DNA from: Allolobophora icterica | Lineage: Eukaryota > Annelida > Clitellata > Crassiclitellata > Lumbricidae | Length of the DNA stretch: 64,000 nt | Assembly (NCBI GenBank): GCA_963556255.1 | Contig: OY744610.1 | Span: forward strand, 65,935,985-65,999,984 | Reading direction: 5' to 3' | Part shown: in pieces, positions 15,667-59,545 of the stretch | Layout: the number at the start of each line of letters is the position of its first letter | Numbering within the stretch: the stretch's first letter is position 1 | Notes under the pieces: generated by a model | Seen by the model: only the letters and a program-made list of their open reading frames with translations | What the model was told of the DNA's origin: nothing | The model's database searches: none | Translations under genes and position numbers: made by a program

Positions 15667-17550
15667 TTATTCTACTGTGTAGGGTGCATTGCTTTCATTT
15701 GAAAAGCTCTCACTGTCTCCTAATTGGTCGTCATCGGATTCGTCCGAAGAGATTTCACTCTGGCAGGTCTCCTTATCTGCAGAAGTTTCTGTCACAGACT
15801 CCGATATTGCTTTAGATGCTGACCACACGGCAATGTACAAATTCCAAATGTTCTCAACAAATACGTAGGTCTTGCGCCGATACACTTTTTTCCCGATTTG
15901 GCGACGTGGGTTTTTCGAACGAACAGTCGTGCATATAGACGTGTATGGTCTGTCGACGTGTTCGTTCCAGTCCAAGACAGCCAGATTGCTCCGCAGCTCG
16001 TACATTAAATTCCCGTAGTGTATCCGTTTATCCAGATAGATCAGACAAACGTTATTAAAACTTTCCACATAAAATGTGTCGTGGCCTTTGACATAATCTT
16101 CAGCGTGCTTGTACACTACCAACGACCGAAGAAAGTCCTGGAGCATTGTAATTGCAGCCTCATTTGAAACAATTCGAACTTCAATCATATGCCCCGGCTC
16201 TTTGCAGTGGGAAGTTTCATGGCACTTGCTGTGGTTGTTCTGAAAATGAGGGATGCATGATTCTATGAGCTTACGCAGGGTTTGGGCATCTCCATTGCAA
16301 TTGTCCATACACCAATAGACGTGGTTTCGAATGGCAGCACCCTTGTCAGAAAGCTCGGGATGCCATGTTTTTCCAATGTTTTTTTGTGCTCCTTGCCCAA
16401 TTTTTTTCACCCCGGCTGTTATAGGACGGGTGCAGTGCCAGCGGTCATTGGAATTCCTGGCTTGCTTCCTCTCACGTAGGCGCTTGTTGATTGTCATGTT
16501 TCGATCATGCACATGATGGGCAACTTTAATGTTGCTGAGATCCAGGCTCTCGTACATCCTGTCGAATCCCACTGCCTCGTGACGCTGTGAACAGTTATCA
16601 TCATTCCCGTTAATGTGTTGAATATCAACGACTTTGTGAGTTTTCAACCCGATAGCAACATGGTCGGTGTGATAACTATTTCGTCTACAATGATGTCGTG
16701 CGTCAGTCATTATAGAGATAGCTCCATCAGGCGACAGTGAAGACTCCTGCGCTCTAGCGCCAAATATAGATTGCTTTCGCAGGTTCTCAGAAATGGCACT
16801 AAATGTAACCATATTCCTCCTGCGGAAAAGGTCTGACAATAGTCCAAACCGACTGAAGTCGCTAAAGCGCTCGTACTGTATGGGTGTCATACCAGAGGCC
16901 AGGTAGCTCAACATCACTCGGTGGTTGACTTCAAATTCCTTCCGCTCGCTGTCTATTGTGGATGAGGAACTCCACTGAAAGGAGTGTTTTTTCGCACACT
17001 CCATATCCACCGACAGCACATGACCACTGTGTGTCCATGACTTCACTGAATACGGCGTCACACATGTGGATGAATGTTGTGAGATTGTGTCGATCAACTG
17101 GGCAATGCTGGAGCACTGCCCAACAAAATTCTCATGTGCAGTCTCCAAAGCTGTTGCTGGAGCTGCTGATATTGCTGCTGTGACAGATGCTGGATCAGTC
17201 AGTGAAGTTGATTCACTTACTTCTTCCGTGACTGAAGACATCGTGAGTGTCTGCTGCGGATGTTGAGTTGCAGAAGAGAGCTTATTGGTGTCAACATCCA
17301 TTATGACTTTCACCAGAACTTCTCTCAAACTTTTTACTCCCAACGCCAAGCGAATGTCCTCACATTTTTGCTCAAATTTAAGTTTATCACTGTCGGTTGT
17401 AAAAGTTAATTCAAAATGTTTCCTTACAGAAACGTAAGGGTAGCTATAACTCTTGGTAGATCCATCAGACAACCGTTTTTTAAATGTTCGCATGTTGCCA
17501 ACTGCAACACCTGAAGTCGGTGTCGTTGGTACAGCGTAGTCTCCATCCAT
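15667..17550 (-). CDS. Kolobok-type transposase (copy 1)
   Basis: Intact 627-aa protein expected to cut and paste the element at TTAA. Residues 1-110 are basic and may bind the terminal repeats; 100-160 is Ser/Thr-rich linker. The catalytic core begins about 275: MTDARHH (Asp 283), KVVDIQHI (304-313), HHVHDRNM (Asp 349), DRWHC (369-373), NHVYWCMDNCNGD (409-421), and YVESFNN (Glu 496), which I read as a DDE triad with a Cys/His-containing insertion between the second Asp and the Glu. The C-terminus is acidic. Start chosen at the first ATG, in the strong context CCAAAGATGG. No disabling change. The triad assignment is inference; the overall pattern matches Kolobok transposases. Confidence 0.82.
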   Translation of the reverse strand: MDGDYAVPTTPTSGVAVGNMRTFKKRLSDGSTKSYSYPYVSVRKHFELTFTTDSDKLKFEQKCEDIRLALGVKSLREVLVKVIMDVDTNKLSSATQHPQQTLTMSSVTEEVSESTSLTDPASVTAAISAAPATALETAHENFVGQCSSIAQLIDTISQHSSTCVTPYSVKSWTHSGHVLSVDMECAKKHSFQWSSSSTIDSERKEFEVNHRVMLSYLASGMTPIQYERFSDFSRFGLLSDLFRRRNMVTFSAISENLRKQSIFGARAQESSLSPDGAISIMTDARHHCRRNSYHTDHVAIGLKTHKVVDIQHINGNDDNCSQRHEAVGFDRMYESLDLSNIKVAHHVHDRNMTINKRLRERKQARNSNDRWHCTRPITAGVKKIGQGAQKNIGKTWHPELSDKGAAIRNHVYWCMDNCNGDAQTLRKLIESCIPHFQNNHSKCHETSHCKEPGHMIEVRIVSNEAAITMLQDFLRSLVVYKHAEDYVKGHDTFYVESFNNVCLIYLDKRIHYGNLMYELRSNLAVLDWNEHVDRPYTSICTTVRSKNPRRQIGKKVYRRKTYVFVENIWNLYIAVWSASKAISESVTETSADKETCQSEISSDESDDDQLGDSESFSNESNAPYTVE

Positions 17551-18035
17551 CTTTGGAAATAGTTCGATATAATGATACTAATATATGTCCACTAACGAAA
17601 TACAATGTTATACTACTATAAGGTCCACTACTGAAATAAGATAATAATATAATATACAGACACGAGATATAAGCTGTATCGACTATGCGATTTAAAATGG
17701 CTATGAAGTGAAGAAATTACGAAGCTCAACTCTGCTGCAGCGAAATTCAAACTAGAATGAGTACTGCAAACCAAGACTCAATTGTGAAAGGACATTTCCT
17801 AAGTTCATTTCCTAAGTTCATTAGCATAATTTGGCATGTGACCTAGTCTCTCTTCCTTAGGCTGTATATTAGCATCTGATACTGGTGCAAATTCTTAGAA
17901 TATGAAATACAGCTTATTGTCTTTAGTGTTCCGGGTATAATAAGGCAACGGTGACAGCATCAACAGCTGGCATTTATATACAGGTTTACGACCCAAAGCT
18001 CGGTTATATATACAAGTGGTCAATTGATCGGGGTA

Positions 18036-18293
18036 GGCCAGAGGGAGGGTGAAGGGCCTAGGGTGGGGGCTACCACCGATCGACCGACCGTCCCTGCGCC
18101 TCGCCTCCATTCCACAAAGCGGACGATGTTGCCTAGGCTATGCATATAATTAAATTCAGCAGCCTATGCTTGTAAGATGTGTAAACCAAAATGAAATCAA
18201 CGCCCATTGGCCGACAGATGCTTACTTGAACCGCCTACAGTCGTTGGTCACTTCATTCTACGAGGGAAACCGCCAAACCTAAAACCTAGGGCT
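18036..18293. repeat. Right terminal inverted repeat of Kolobok copy 1
   Basis: Inverse complement of 13101-13358. Followed by TTAA at 18294-18297. Confidence 0.9.
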
Positions 18294-19832
18294 TTAAACA
18301 GTAACTACCCAAACGTCGGGCGACCACATCGCGTGGAAAGTGAATAACTTTCAAGACCGGGCTAAGTGTTTACAAGTCTCTACGCTTTGGTCAACCTTAA
18401 TAGATTCAGGATAGTGGCGCTATATAAATTCCTAGATCATGTGTTTAGATATGATGTAAGGAACAGTCGACGTCAGTGGTCCTGGCAGCCACAAGATGTC
18501 GTTTAACCATGAAAATTAATAACGTTGCGAAGCACTGCTTATACACCTTTAAATCGGACTCTTATAACGGTATAAATACCGTATTTTCGATCTAAATTGA
18601 AATTCTGTCACTGAATTGGCGTCAGAAAATAATGATATTTTAAACAGCAGCTTACCAAATGCAATGAAAACGAGAAACTCATAGCGACCAATTAACAGTT
18701 TTGCACCTCTGTTGAAAACTGAAAAATACCACGAAGGATTTAGCCTTAACGGACACTTCGAAAACATATTCACTTTTTATCTTTAGAAAACCTGAGCATA
18801 GGCCTACAACTTTACAAATCTGTCATCACTCGATTGTGCCAGGCCGAAGCCGGGAGAAGCGAGGAGGGCAACGCGCCGCCAAAACAGTAACTACCCAACC
18901 ATTGGACCACTCTAAAGCTCGGGTTAAGTGAATACATGTATATACAAGACTCTACATTTTGGTCAACCTTAGTAGATTTAGTCCTCTCTAACTACACAGG
19001 CCTTTCTGTAGGCTACTCAACCAGGTCTTCTAGATAATAGCGACCATCAACTTATCACAAGCATTTATGATAGTGGCGCTGTATAAGTTCCTAGACTATA
19101 TATCTTAGATAAGATGTAAGGAACAGTGGACGCAAACGGCCCTGGCAGCCACAAGATGTCGCTTAACACTGAATACTATTAACATTGCGACACACTGCTT
19201 AGACACCTTTAAATTAAATCTTTCTAACGCTATAAATGCCTGATTTTTACTCCGCATTTAAGTAAGCTGATAACGTGGTCTAAGTCTCTAAGACAGTGAA
19301 AAATAATGATTTCTCTTCGAAGGAAACCCTGCGACTGCTGTTTGCGATTGGTGCCAGTCCCAAGCATAGATAAAGAAGGAGGACTTCGTCGATACCCCGT
19401 AGCCATAACGTGTCTTTAAACACCGAAAGCTACAGGACGACGTCAACAGCCTAGAAAGGCACTTATTTAATGGGCACAATTTCTTAAAACTTTTCATTAC
19501 TTTAGGATCGCCTAATATAGTATAATTAATATTCACAATACTGTGTTATGATTACCAATTTAACACAGTAGGAGAGAAACAAGACCTTATTAATGACGAA
19601 TTACTTCCGAAAACGTAAGGGGCGTTGCGTTATTTATTTAGGAAACGCCCTCATTCATAACTCATTTTCAGAGCTTAAAGTTATTTAAAACGTGTAAATT
19701 TAAGGATATAATCAAATGGAATAACATGTTTTCTGACGTAACACAGAAGAAAATCGTTTGAAGCATACCTGTATTCGAACAAAGGCTCTGAAACAGTCCG
19801 GTAGGCCTATTTTACGAAGGTTTTCGTTATCC
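18294..19832. other. Gene-free repeat units with H and Z modules
   Basis: Resumes the unit broken by Kolobok (18294), then a further unit from about 18680. Modules GGCAGCCACAAGATGTCG and ACACCTTTAAATCGG occur near 18486 and 18547, and again near 19146 and 19203. Confidence 0.55.
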
Positions 19833-19937
19833 CAAGGTTGTTCTCTTTCGCCGGGGTTGGCCTGGGAGCGCCTCTGAATAGTTGCCCTGCAGGGGCGCTA
19901 CATAAATGTTTAGGTTATTGATTGACTGAGTAATTGA
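19833..19937 (+). mobile_element. LINE 3'-tail fragment
   Basis: TTCTCTTTCGCCGGGGTTGG and GAGCGCCTCTGAATAG..GGGGCGCTACATAAATG, the same ending as 60898-60970; followed by TTGATTGAC. Confidence 0.6.
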
Positions 19938-20159
19938 TCCCCTCCAGATCCAGCCCTGTTAAATCTGTTAACTGAAATTCTAAAACACCTTTATATCAAG
20001 TCTTATCTAAAGTATAAGAACTTCGTTTTCTTTGGATCAGTGTTCGATTGAAACAGAGTAGCCTAGATATTATACGCTGATGACATTGTGTACGCCACAT
20101 ATTCATAGCCTAGATATGCAACTTTTTGTTCATGTTCCGCTGTCACTATATCTATATAA

Positions 20160-20335
20160 TAATAACAATAATTATATTCTTTATTATTTCAAACCGACAA
20201 ACGCAGTAAGATTACATTGAAACATGAAAGTACATTCAACATCTTAATTAAACACACAGTTTGGCAGCCATGCAAGGCGCCGCCCTAGAGAGGGGTTACG
20301 GGAGTCGATCCGCGTACCATTAAAGAAGCTAGAAG
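20160..20335 (-). mobile_element. SINE fragment (minus), same family as 4085-4347
   Basis: Shares a TTTCAAACCGACAAACGCAG-type stretch and GGCAGCCATGCAAGGCGCC with 4085-4347, including a B-box-like GGGAGTCGATCC stretch; tail toward an AATAACAATAAT tract. Confidence 0.55.
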
Positions 20336-21094
20336 ACGAAAGCCCCGTAGTGAAAAAGTTTAGTGAAATAGTGTTCTCTAAATGGGTGATGGATAATCTT
20401 GTCGATAGTATGCTGGACTGTCAACTCAGAGGTCAAGGGTTCATGGCGACTCAACTGCAGTAAGATATTTTAAGATAGTTTAAGATCACGTCTGTTCCAC
20501 TTCCGCCCCCTACCGAACTCCCCATACAACAAAAACACTGACCTACACTACTGACATCTTGCGGCGAAAGTGAGGACTGGCAACGCGTCTTCTTAGTCCG
20601 AGGCTAAGAAACATTATGTCGCCTGCATTTCATATCCATGCTAGCCTCTCTCGGGGTATAACACTGCTTTTGTTCTTCTCTTCAATTGCATTTGTTTAGA
20701 CACCTTTAAATCGGTCATTTCCAATCTGATATAGTCTAATATAATCGTCAGTTTGTTCAGTCAAATTGACGTGTCAGAAGAATGTCCCAGACAGCCGCAA
20801 GATGTCGTTAAACAACGTAAAAATAAAAGTCGGTGTAATAATAATATGACAAAATAATTTATGTAGACGTGAATGGCTTTTGCGGCCATAAGATGTCGTT
20901 AAACTCTGGATCCATCCGTCCATAAGCTGATACATTCTTCATAGCAGGGTTTATTTCGGAAAACACGTGTTGTTTTGTGTATTTACTGAGAGAGTGAGCC
21001 AATAACTCTTTCAACCAATCAACTGGACATTGAACATGATAATGGCGTGCTTTTGGTAAGCCATCGGGATAAAAGTCAACAACATTTAATCATT
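20336..21094. other. Gene-free stretch with two Z modules
   Basis: GCAAGATGTCGTTAAACAAC near 20797 and ATAAGATGTCGTTAAAC near 20888, each after a GTCA..GGC context; an H module near 20697. No ORF of interest. Confidence 0.5.
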
Positions 21095-21290
21095 CACTCA
21101 TTTATTCAGTCAGTCATAGTCAGTCAGTCAGTCAGTCATTCAGTCAGTCAGTCATTCAATCAGTCATTCAGTCAGTCATTCAGTCAGTCAGTCAAGAAGT
21201 CAAGAAGTCAGTCAGAACTCATGAAGTCAGTCAGTTATTGAGACAGTCGTTCATTCATTCATTCATTCAGTCACTCAGTCAGTCAGTAAC
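21095..21290. repeat. (CAGT)n/(CATT)n microsatellite
   Basis: Imperfect tetranucleotide array of CAGT and CATT. Confidence 0.9.
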
Positions 21291-21544
21291 CTCTCGTAGA
21301 AAATCCACAAATTCCACCAACCTAATTGTTAATTACAAATTCTCTCAAAGAGGCGAACAAAGACATCAAAGCATTGTTATCACTAACTTCTGTATTATTC
21401 AAGAATTTCAATGAAAATGCAGCAAAAGAAACGAAAAACATTAGATTACGAACAAGTAGCAAAATCTAGTAAGTAAGTAAATAATTACAGAGTTATCTAT
21501 GTGAGCAACAGACAGACTGACAACAACGAATTACACCATGTCTC

Positions 21545-21670
21545 CCATGCCCATATATGGCACACATGCCCATATATGGGATACATGACCATATATGGTA
21601 CACATGACCATATATGGGACACATGACCATAATGATCATGTAATGTACAGATGCCCATATATGGCATGCT
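21545..21670. repeat. 19-bp tandem repeat of CCATATATGG
   Basis: The decamer CCATATATGG starts at 21551, 21570, 21589 and 21608 (exact 19-bp period), with a fifth at 21655. Each is a perfect match to the SRF CArG consensus CC(A/T)6GG. Function is not implied by the match alone. Confidence 0.8.
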
Positions 21671-23689
21671 AGCTTACCCCTCCAGTCCTTTCTTACCCTT
21701 GGTTTATTTATTTCCTCAAGCACGGTTTGGGGTCAAAGTGACCTGGCCCTTCATTACACCATATGTGGTTTAACCATTTGGACTACAACTTTTACCGTGG
21801 TATTACCACTTGGCCTACCCGGTTCCTTTCCATCGTTCGTTTATATATCATTGAACAACCGGTTTTCAGTCCGACCCGAAAAGCGTCACGTCACCCAATT
21901 TTCATGAACTCCCTCAGCGTCACAGACGATAACAAAGGCTCAGCGGGGTAGAGATTGGGCAGACAAAGAGGTAGGTATGGGGACATTTACAGGAATTGCT
22001 TTGCATAGGGGTAGATATTGGGAAATATACAGGAATTGCTTTGATCCCGAGCGTTGACAGAATTTACAGCAGTTTGAGAAGCAAGTTGAAACCACAGGAC
22101 CTTCCGAATAGCGCAAACCTAGGAACACAAGCCGAGTATGAAAGCGTCGGTTCAATATTGGCTCCGAGCGTGTTCGGGGCATAAGCGGAGCATGCTTCGT
22201 TCAGATAAGGAATAGCAACGGGTTGAGAACATGGTTAGTTTATCAAGAAGAAATGACGGTAAGGATTAACGCGATTTTACAGGAGCTACTGTTCTAGATT
22301 TAACATTTAAATGTACATTTGACAATTTTTACATTTATGGGCGTGACATGCAATTTGACAATAACGGCGATATAGAAAGAAAAATATATAAATTACGAAA
22401 CACTATCGATAAAAACCAATTTCACAATTGGTAGTCAATGGAACTTTAATCGTCCTGACCAACGCGTACGCAATATACTCGCTTGTGTTCCACGTCGCAA
22501 GGAGAAAAGTTCCGCGCATACACGGAAGAGTAGTAGAGCGGACCTTGATCACGTGATACCTAATTTGACGCACTGAGTTTCGCTTTGCAAAAGCAAAATA
22601 AAAGGTTTTTAAGAATAGAATAAAAGGTTAAAGAATAGCCTACCAGTTCGCACAAATATGAAATATCGCGAAAGGAAACTACTGGCTTTAACAGCTGCAA
22701 AAGTTTTTTTTACACTAAAAGGTTAGTTAAGCAAAGGATTTGGTCTCCATGACGTTGTGTCTTTTGTGGCGTTGAGAATTTTCCGATATTTATATTTTAA
22801 AAAGAATTCTGAAAATCGAGATGAATTCGACCTTTAAGAAATTAATCATAAGTTTCTATTGCGCCGGTTTCGAATGCACAATGTATTAACCGATGAAGCA
22901 CAGCAACCAAGCCGTAATCAGGTCATAGGGCCTACCAAAAAGGTCGATCCAAGAACACTTTAAAAATAAACACGTTAAATTAAACACACGTGACAAATGT
23001 ATGTCACATGAAACACATTACTATAAAGATGTTAAATTGAACACATGACAAAAACTTGAAATTTAATAAAGCGAAATTAAAAATGAAACAAAACAAATAT
23101 CATTAAAAATGTGTTGGTAAACAATTGAAATTAAGCATGTCATTAAACCCATTAAACAAGTGAAATTAAACAAGTGAAATTACATGATATCAAACGCATG
23201 AAACTAGACTATAATCACATGTGATAACCGTTTAAGACCTACCAAAACCCCACCTGAAAAAAACGCCAATCCATTTGAAATCATTTAGAGAAACAATTAA
23301 GCCTAATAGTTTAAACCATGGCTTTAAAAATCTCTTCAAAAACCCCTCATAAAGCAGTGACCACAAACACCAGCGATTTTCACATTAGCACCACGTTGTC
23401 ATTCTGGCTTCATCACCCCACCACCCTCAGGTCCCAACCTAGAACCAAAACCGATGAAGGACCTCACCCTTGGAAGCTTGATAAATTTTACAAAGCTCCG
23501 GCTGTGAAAAATGGTCAACGTTTGTGCGGCGCTGAGATATTTCTGAAATTCATATCCATATTACAAAAAAACCAGGAAAGAAAACGGCGTTCGTTTGGAA
23601 AACGATTACTGCAAAATCTGAAATGCTGTTTGAAATTATTATTTTAATTTTTATTATTATTGTTATTTCTATTATAATTATTACGAATT
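21671..23689. other. Intergenic, no gene recognised
   Basis: A 109-codon frame at 23318-23647 has no recognisable motif. Bases 22940-23220 are a degenerate repeat of an AAATTAAACACATGA-like word. Near 22855-22930 lies a short dispersed repeat, TTCTATTGCGCCGGT..CCGTAATCAGGTCA, also at 38281-38360 and, inverted, near 47520-47620. Confidence 0.5.
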
Positions 23690-23870
23690 TATTAAGCGTC
23701 ACTATCTAATGACTAAGCATCATTAAATGGGGCTGAGTGATTGTGAGTGAAGGTCCCTACACAGTAGTAACCGTTTCAGGGGAGGAGGATAGAAACCGTA
23801 CTCTCCGCGTTACAAGGCGAGCGCTGTAGCCAATCAGCAGCAGTAGCTCCACTGTTAAACGACATCTGAT
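23690..23870 (-). mobile_element. tRNA-derived SINE (minus)
   Basis: Reading minus: a TAACGCGGAGAGTACGG segment, GTTTC(T)ATCCTCC B-box-like, then GACCTTCACTCACAATCACTC and an (ATT)-rich tail. Same family as 25115-25275, 54250-54415, 62415-62555 and (plus) 51255-51400. Confidence 0.65.
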
Positions 23871-24374
23871 AACCTCGACCTTTCCCGAACTGGAACTATA
23901 TGTTATAGAGCAGTATATGTTATACAACACGATAACGCGTGCGGTGCTTATATAGCATCGGATGACCGCGTTTTAAAGGTGTCTAAAGAGTGCGTTCTAT
24001 TATTCTGAAAGTTGAACGACACCTGGTGGTTGCGACCGTTGAGGTCTTTTAAAAAGAAACTGTACATCAGTTTTTCTCTTATATAGCATCGGGATTCGCC
24101 GTTTAAAAGGTGTCTAAAGAGAGCGCTTTAACCAATCGGTTACAGGATCCCACATTGGTTAGGGAATCCCTCAGCAACAAAAACCATGTTCCCACAACAC
24201 GAAATGACCCTGACCTCCTATCTAATATATTGGCTCTGGTCACAATGAAAACGTTCAGACTAAAATCACGAATTTTTAGAAAAAAGTTAAAATAAAAACA
24301 CGACCAAGCGTCACAAGATTCAAGACCCCAGGTATAAAACTCTGCTACATCTACTAAGGCAGATCACTAAATAA
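23871..24374. other. H and Z modules in tandem, no gene
   Basis: TTATATAGCATCGG..TTTTAAAGGTGTCTAAAG at 23950-23985 and again at 24080-24113, with GTTGAACGACACCTGGTGG (a Z-like word) between them. Confidence 0.55.
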
Positions 24375-25114
<740 letters not shown>

Positions 25115-25275
25115 TATTACTCATTTATAAAGTGCCCCTATCTAACGGACAAGGACCAATCGATGTCGCTGAGTAATTTTGAGTGAAGGTCTTGATCAAG
25201 GTCCCTATATCTCAGAGGAGGAGGATCGAACCCGTGCTCTCAACATTACAAGGCGAGCGCTCCAGCATACGTAAC
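25115..25275 (-). mobile_element. tRNA-derived SINE (minus)
   Basis: Contains AGGAGGATCGAACCCGTGCT, whose complement gives the B box GGTTCGATCC, then ACAAGGCGAGCGCTCCAG (A-box side), and a GACCAATCGATG..GAGTGAAGG body; tail ATTATTAC to the left. Confidence 0.7.
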
Positions 25276-25573
25276 GGTCTCCAGTCTATAAGGATATTAA
25301 AAGTGAGTAAGTAGCATGTGGCTGCCAGGTCCGTTGACGTTGACCTTACTTAAAATATCATGCAGTTGAGGAAAATCAATTGGCTACATGGATGGATGGA
25401 TGCCGAGTTTAACTGCGTTTTATGGCAACAAAAGCAGTTGACGTCAACATATTATGGCTAATGCTATGTATATATATATATACCAATGTATGTTTGTTTA
25501 TTAACTTTAGAAGATCTATTTAACAGACGTTGTTCACCAGAGTGCTGTTTGGCAGCTGGTTTAATAAAGAATA

Positions 25574-25615
<42 letters not shown>

Positions 25616-25692
25616 ACAGGAATTACTCTGCCATATTACTGCTCTACTTATAAGCAACTAACAGTATCAAAGAAACCGAAGGAAATTGTGTG
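25276..25692. other. Intergenic; short repeats
   Basis: (TA)n at 25468-25482, a LINE-like AATAAAGAATA end, then (TTAC)n at 25575-25615. Z-like GTTTAACTGCG..GTTGACGTCAAC at 25407-25450. Confidence 0.5.
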
Positions 25693-26330
25693 CAGTGTTA
25701 CCACTCTAAATTTTCAAAAATCCCAAGTTGGGGCATCCAAAAAAGCCAAGAAAAGCCAAGGTGAAAAAAATAGTGTGAAAAGTGAAAACTGTTATTAATT
25801 ATTATTATTATTATTAATGAAAAGTAATTTAAAATATGATTTTCCTTATTTTTTGAATTATTTCTATGTAACTGATCATATAAACTTATTTCAAAATCGA
25901 AAATAAGACATTTAATCTTCATAAGTCATAACGGTAACAGCCATCTTAAAATAGTACATGTACTCCATAAGTGATGACGTCATGACTATGCGAGTACAGC
26001 GAGACTGCCAGCAAAGAATATAAGAAAAATAGAGCTATTATTTTAATATCTGGGATATAAGTCGATGGCAAAGACTTTACTTACCAAGAATTACCAATGA
26101 CCGTGAGATTGAAAACGATTATGCTGCCACCATGATCCAAAAAAAGAAAAATACAATATCTTTTACTAATTTTACATTATTTAATGATTATGAACAACCA
26201 AAGAAACACAAAATCATTGCCTAAAAAAGCCAAGAAAAAAAGCCAAGGTCCTCAGAAAATATGCCAAGATCCCAAGATTGGGATGAAAAAGCCAAGATCT
26301 TGGGAAAAAAGCCAAGGAGTGGTAACGCTG
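25693..26330. mobile_element. Non-autonomous hAT element (638 bp)
   Basis: Flanked by a perfect 8-bp duplication ATTGTGTG (25685-25692 and 26331-26338). Tips are CAGTGTTACCACTC and, inverted, CAGCGTTACCACTC; hAT elements typically start CAGnGTT and duplicate 8 bp. Subterminal GCCAAG and CCCAAG words recur at both ends. The interior has no transposase ORF. Confidence 0.85.
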
Positions 26331-26915
26331 ATTGTGTGTAGCGTGTATGTCCCACGCTTATATAGCTGCTGTAGACGACGTTTTAAAGGTGTCTAAGAGA
26401 GCGCTTTTACCAGCCGGCTTGCATGAACTATGCCTATATAAGATTAGTCACAAACATTTTCAAGGTGTCTAAAGACAGCGTCCTAACCATCCGGCTACCG
26501 TGTTCCCTGGAGCCCATATGGGGACCATAAAATTCTTGAGGGCATGCTCACGGTGGTAAACTCGATCTGCAGCTGTGACACACAAAATTAATAATCAACT
26601 AACAACGATTATTGACGTAATTATGCATAGTAAACACTCGTAAATGTAACTTATCAAACACGATCGCGGGTGGTCTTTTCGCCGCGAAGGAAACGGAGGA
26701 GAAGGAGGAGGCGTGGCGACTGAGGCCGGGTTTTCCCCAGGGGTTTTCCATGGGCTTTCCCCGGCGATGCGCGTGCGCTGTTTTATCCGGTGGGAAAGTT
26801 CGTCGAGCGTCTTTCTGTCTCGCACCCGTTCTGGAAAAGAACAAAGAACTGGGATCAAGCGTATGACGTCAACCTCTGCATACATGACGTCATCTGTTAA
26901 ACCACAGCAAATCAG
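26331..26915. other. Intergenic with two H modules
   Basis: ATATAGCTGCTG..TTTTAAAGGTGTCTAAG near 26358-26394 and ATATAAGATTAG..TTTTCAAGGTGTCTAAAG near 26436-26475. A GC-rich patch at 26660-26800 has no supported exon. Confidence 0.45.
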
Positions 26916-27262
26916 CCATTCATCCATCCATTCTTTCATCCATCCATCCATCCATCCATCCATCCATGTACCCATTCATCCCTCCCTTCCTTCCTTCCTT
27001 TCTCCCGTCTTCCTTCATCCCTTCTTCCACACCTTTATCCAACCACCCACCCACCCGTCCATCCAGCCATCCACCAACCTATTTACGCACCAATCCATTC
27101 ACCCACCCACCGGGTAGGTTTAGTTGGGTGGGTGGTGAATCGGTGAACACATCCACCCACCCACTCATCCCCAAACCCATCAACCCACCAATCCTTCCAT
27201 CCATCCACCATTCCATTCACCCATCTACCCACCCATTGATCCATCCACAGACCCCCTCTGCT
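26916..27262. repeat. (CATC)n/(CACC)n tetranucleotide array
   Basis: Imperfect CCAT/CACC repeats. Open frames over it are low-complexity artefacts. Confidence 0.85.
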
Positions 27263-27445
27263 CCCCCCTAAGTCATTGGAGCAACGTCCCTTTTCTTCCT
27301 CTTCTTCCCCCTCCCCGTTCCTCCCCCCCGCCCCCATAAAATGGTGGCACACACACTGACAGATCTCCCCCCCCCCTATTTCTTGGATGGAGTATTTGCT
27401 CCAAGGTTTCTATGGTGTAGACGCCCCTGTCTGCGCCTACCTGTG

Positions 27446-59270
<31,825 letters not shown>

Positions 59271-59344
59271 CTGAAATTAAACAACGATATAATAGAATAA
59301 TAGAATAATATTATATAGTAAAACTGTAATAGGGTAATGGGGGT

Positions 59345-59545
59345 GTCGATTTTCATTAGGTTATTTATATAGCGCCTCTTCGAGTCGGCTACTCATCAAG
59401 AGCCATACATAGACTGAAAGAAGATTTCAGTCTAGAGTCAAGACACAGTAACCAACTTAAGGAAGGAGGAGGATCGAACCCGTACTCTTCGCATCACGAG
59501 GCGATCGTTCTAGCCAATGGGTTACCGTACACCCACAGTTTACGG
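59345..59545 (-). mobile_element. tRNA-derived SINE (minus), variant
   Basis: TTATATAGCGCCTCTTCGAG at the tail side, AGGAGGATCGAACCCGTACT (B box complement), CACGAGGCGATCGTTCTAG and CCAATGGGTTACCGT (A-box side). Confidence 0.7.

Larger units (their letters stand above)
13101..18293 (-). mobile_element. Kolobok-type DNA transposon, copy 1 (5,193 bp)
   Basis: Bounded by TTAA at 13097-13100 and 18294-18297. Both ends start AGCCCTAGGTTTTAGG reading inward, and the first 258 bp of each end are identical inverse complements; similarity resumes inward after a 77-bp insertion in the left end (13359-13435). The element carries two convergent genes: a transposase (minus strand) and an accessory gene (plus strand). 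TTAA duplication and the transposase sequence point to the Kolobok superfamily; piggyBac also uses TTAA but its transposase and its CCC/CCY tips differ. It equals copy 2 at 38638-43830 in length, and all overlapping translations agree (mapping x to 56931-x). Confidence 0.9.

Noticed and set aside
13101..18293. piggyBac assignment for the TTAA element
   Set aside because: The tips are AGCCCTAGG, and the transposase motifs and spacing (Asp 283, Asp 349, Glu 496) do not look like the piggyBac DDD core.
23318..23647. 109-codon frame as a possible gene
   Set aside because: Composition and lack of any motif or splice context look like chance.
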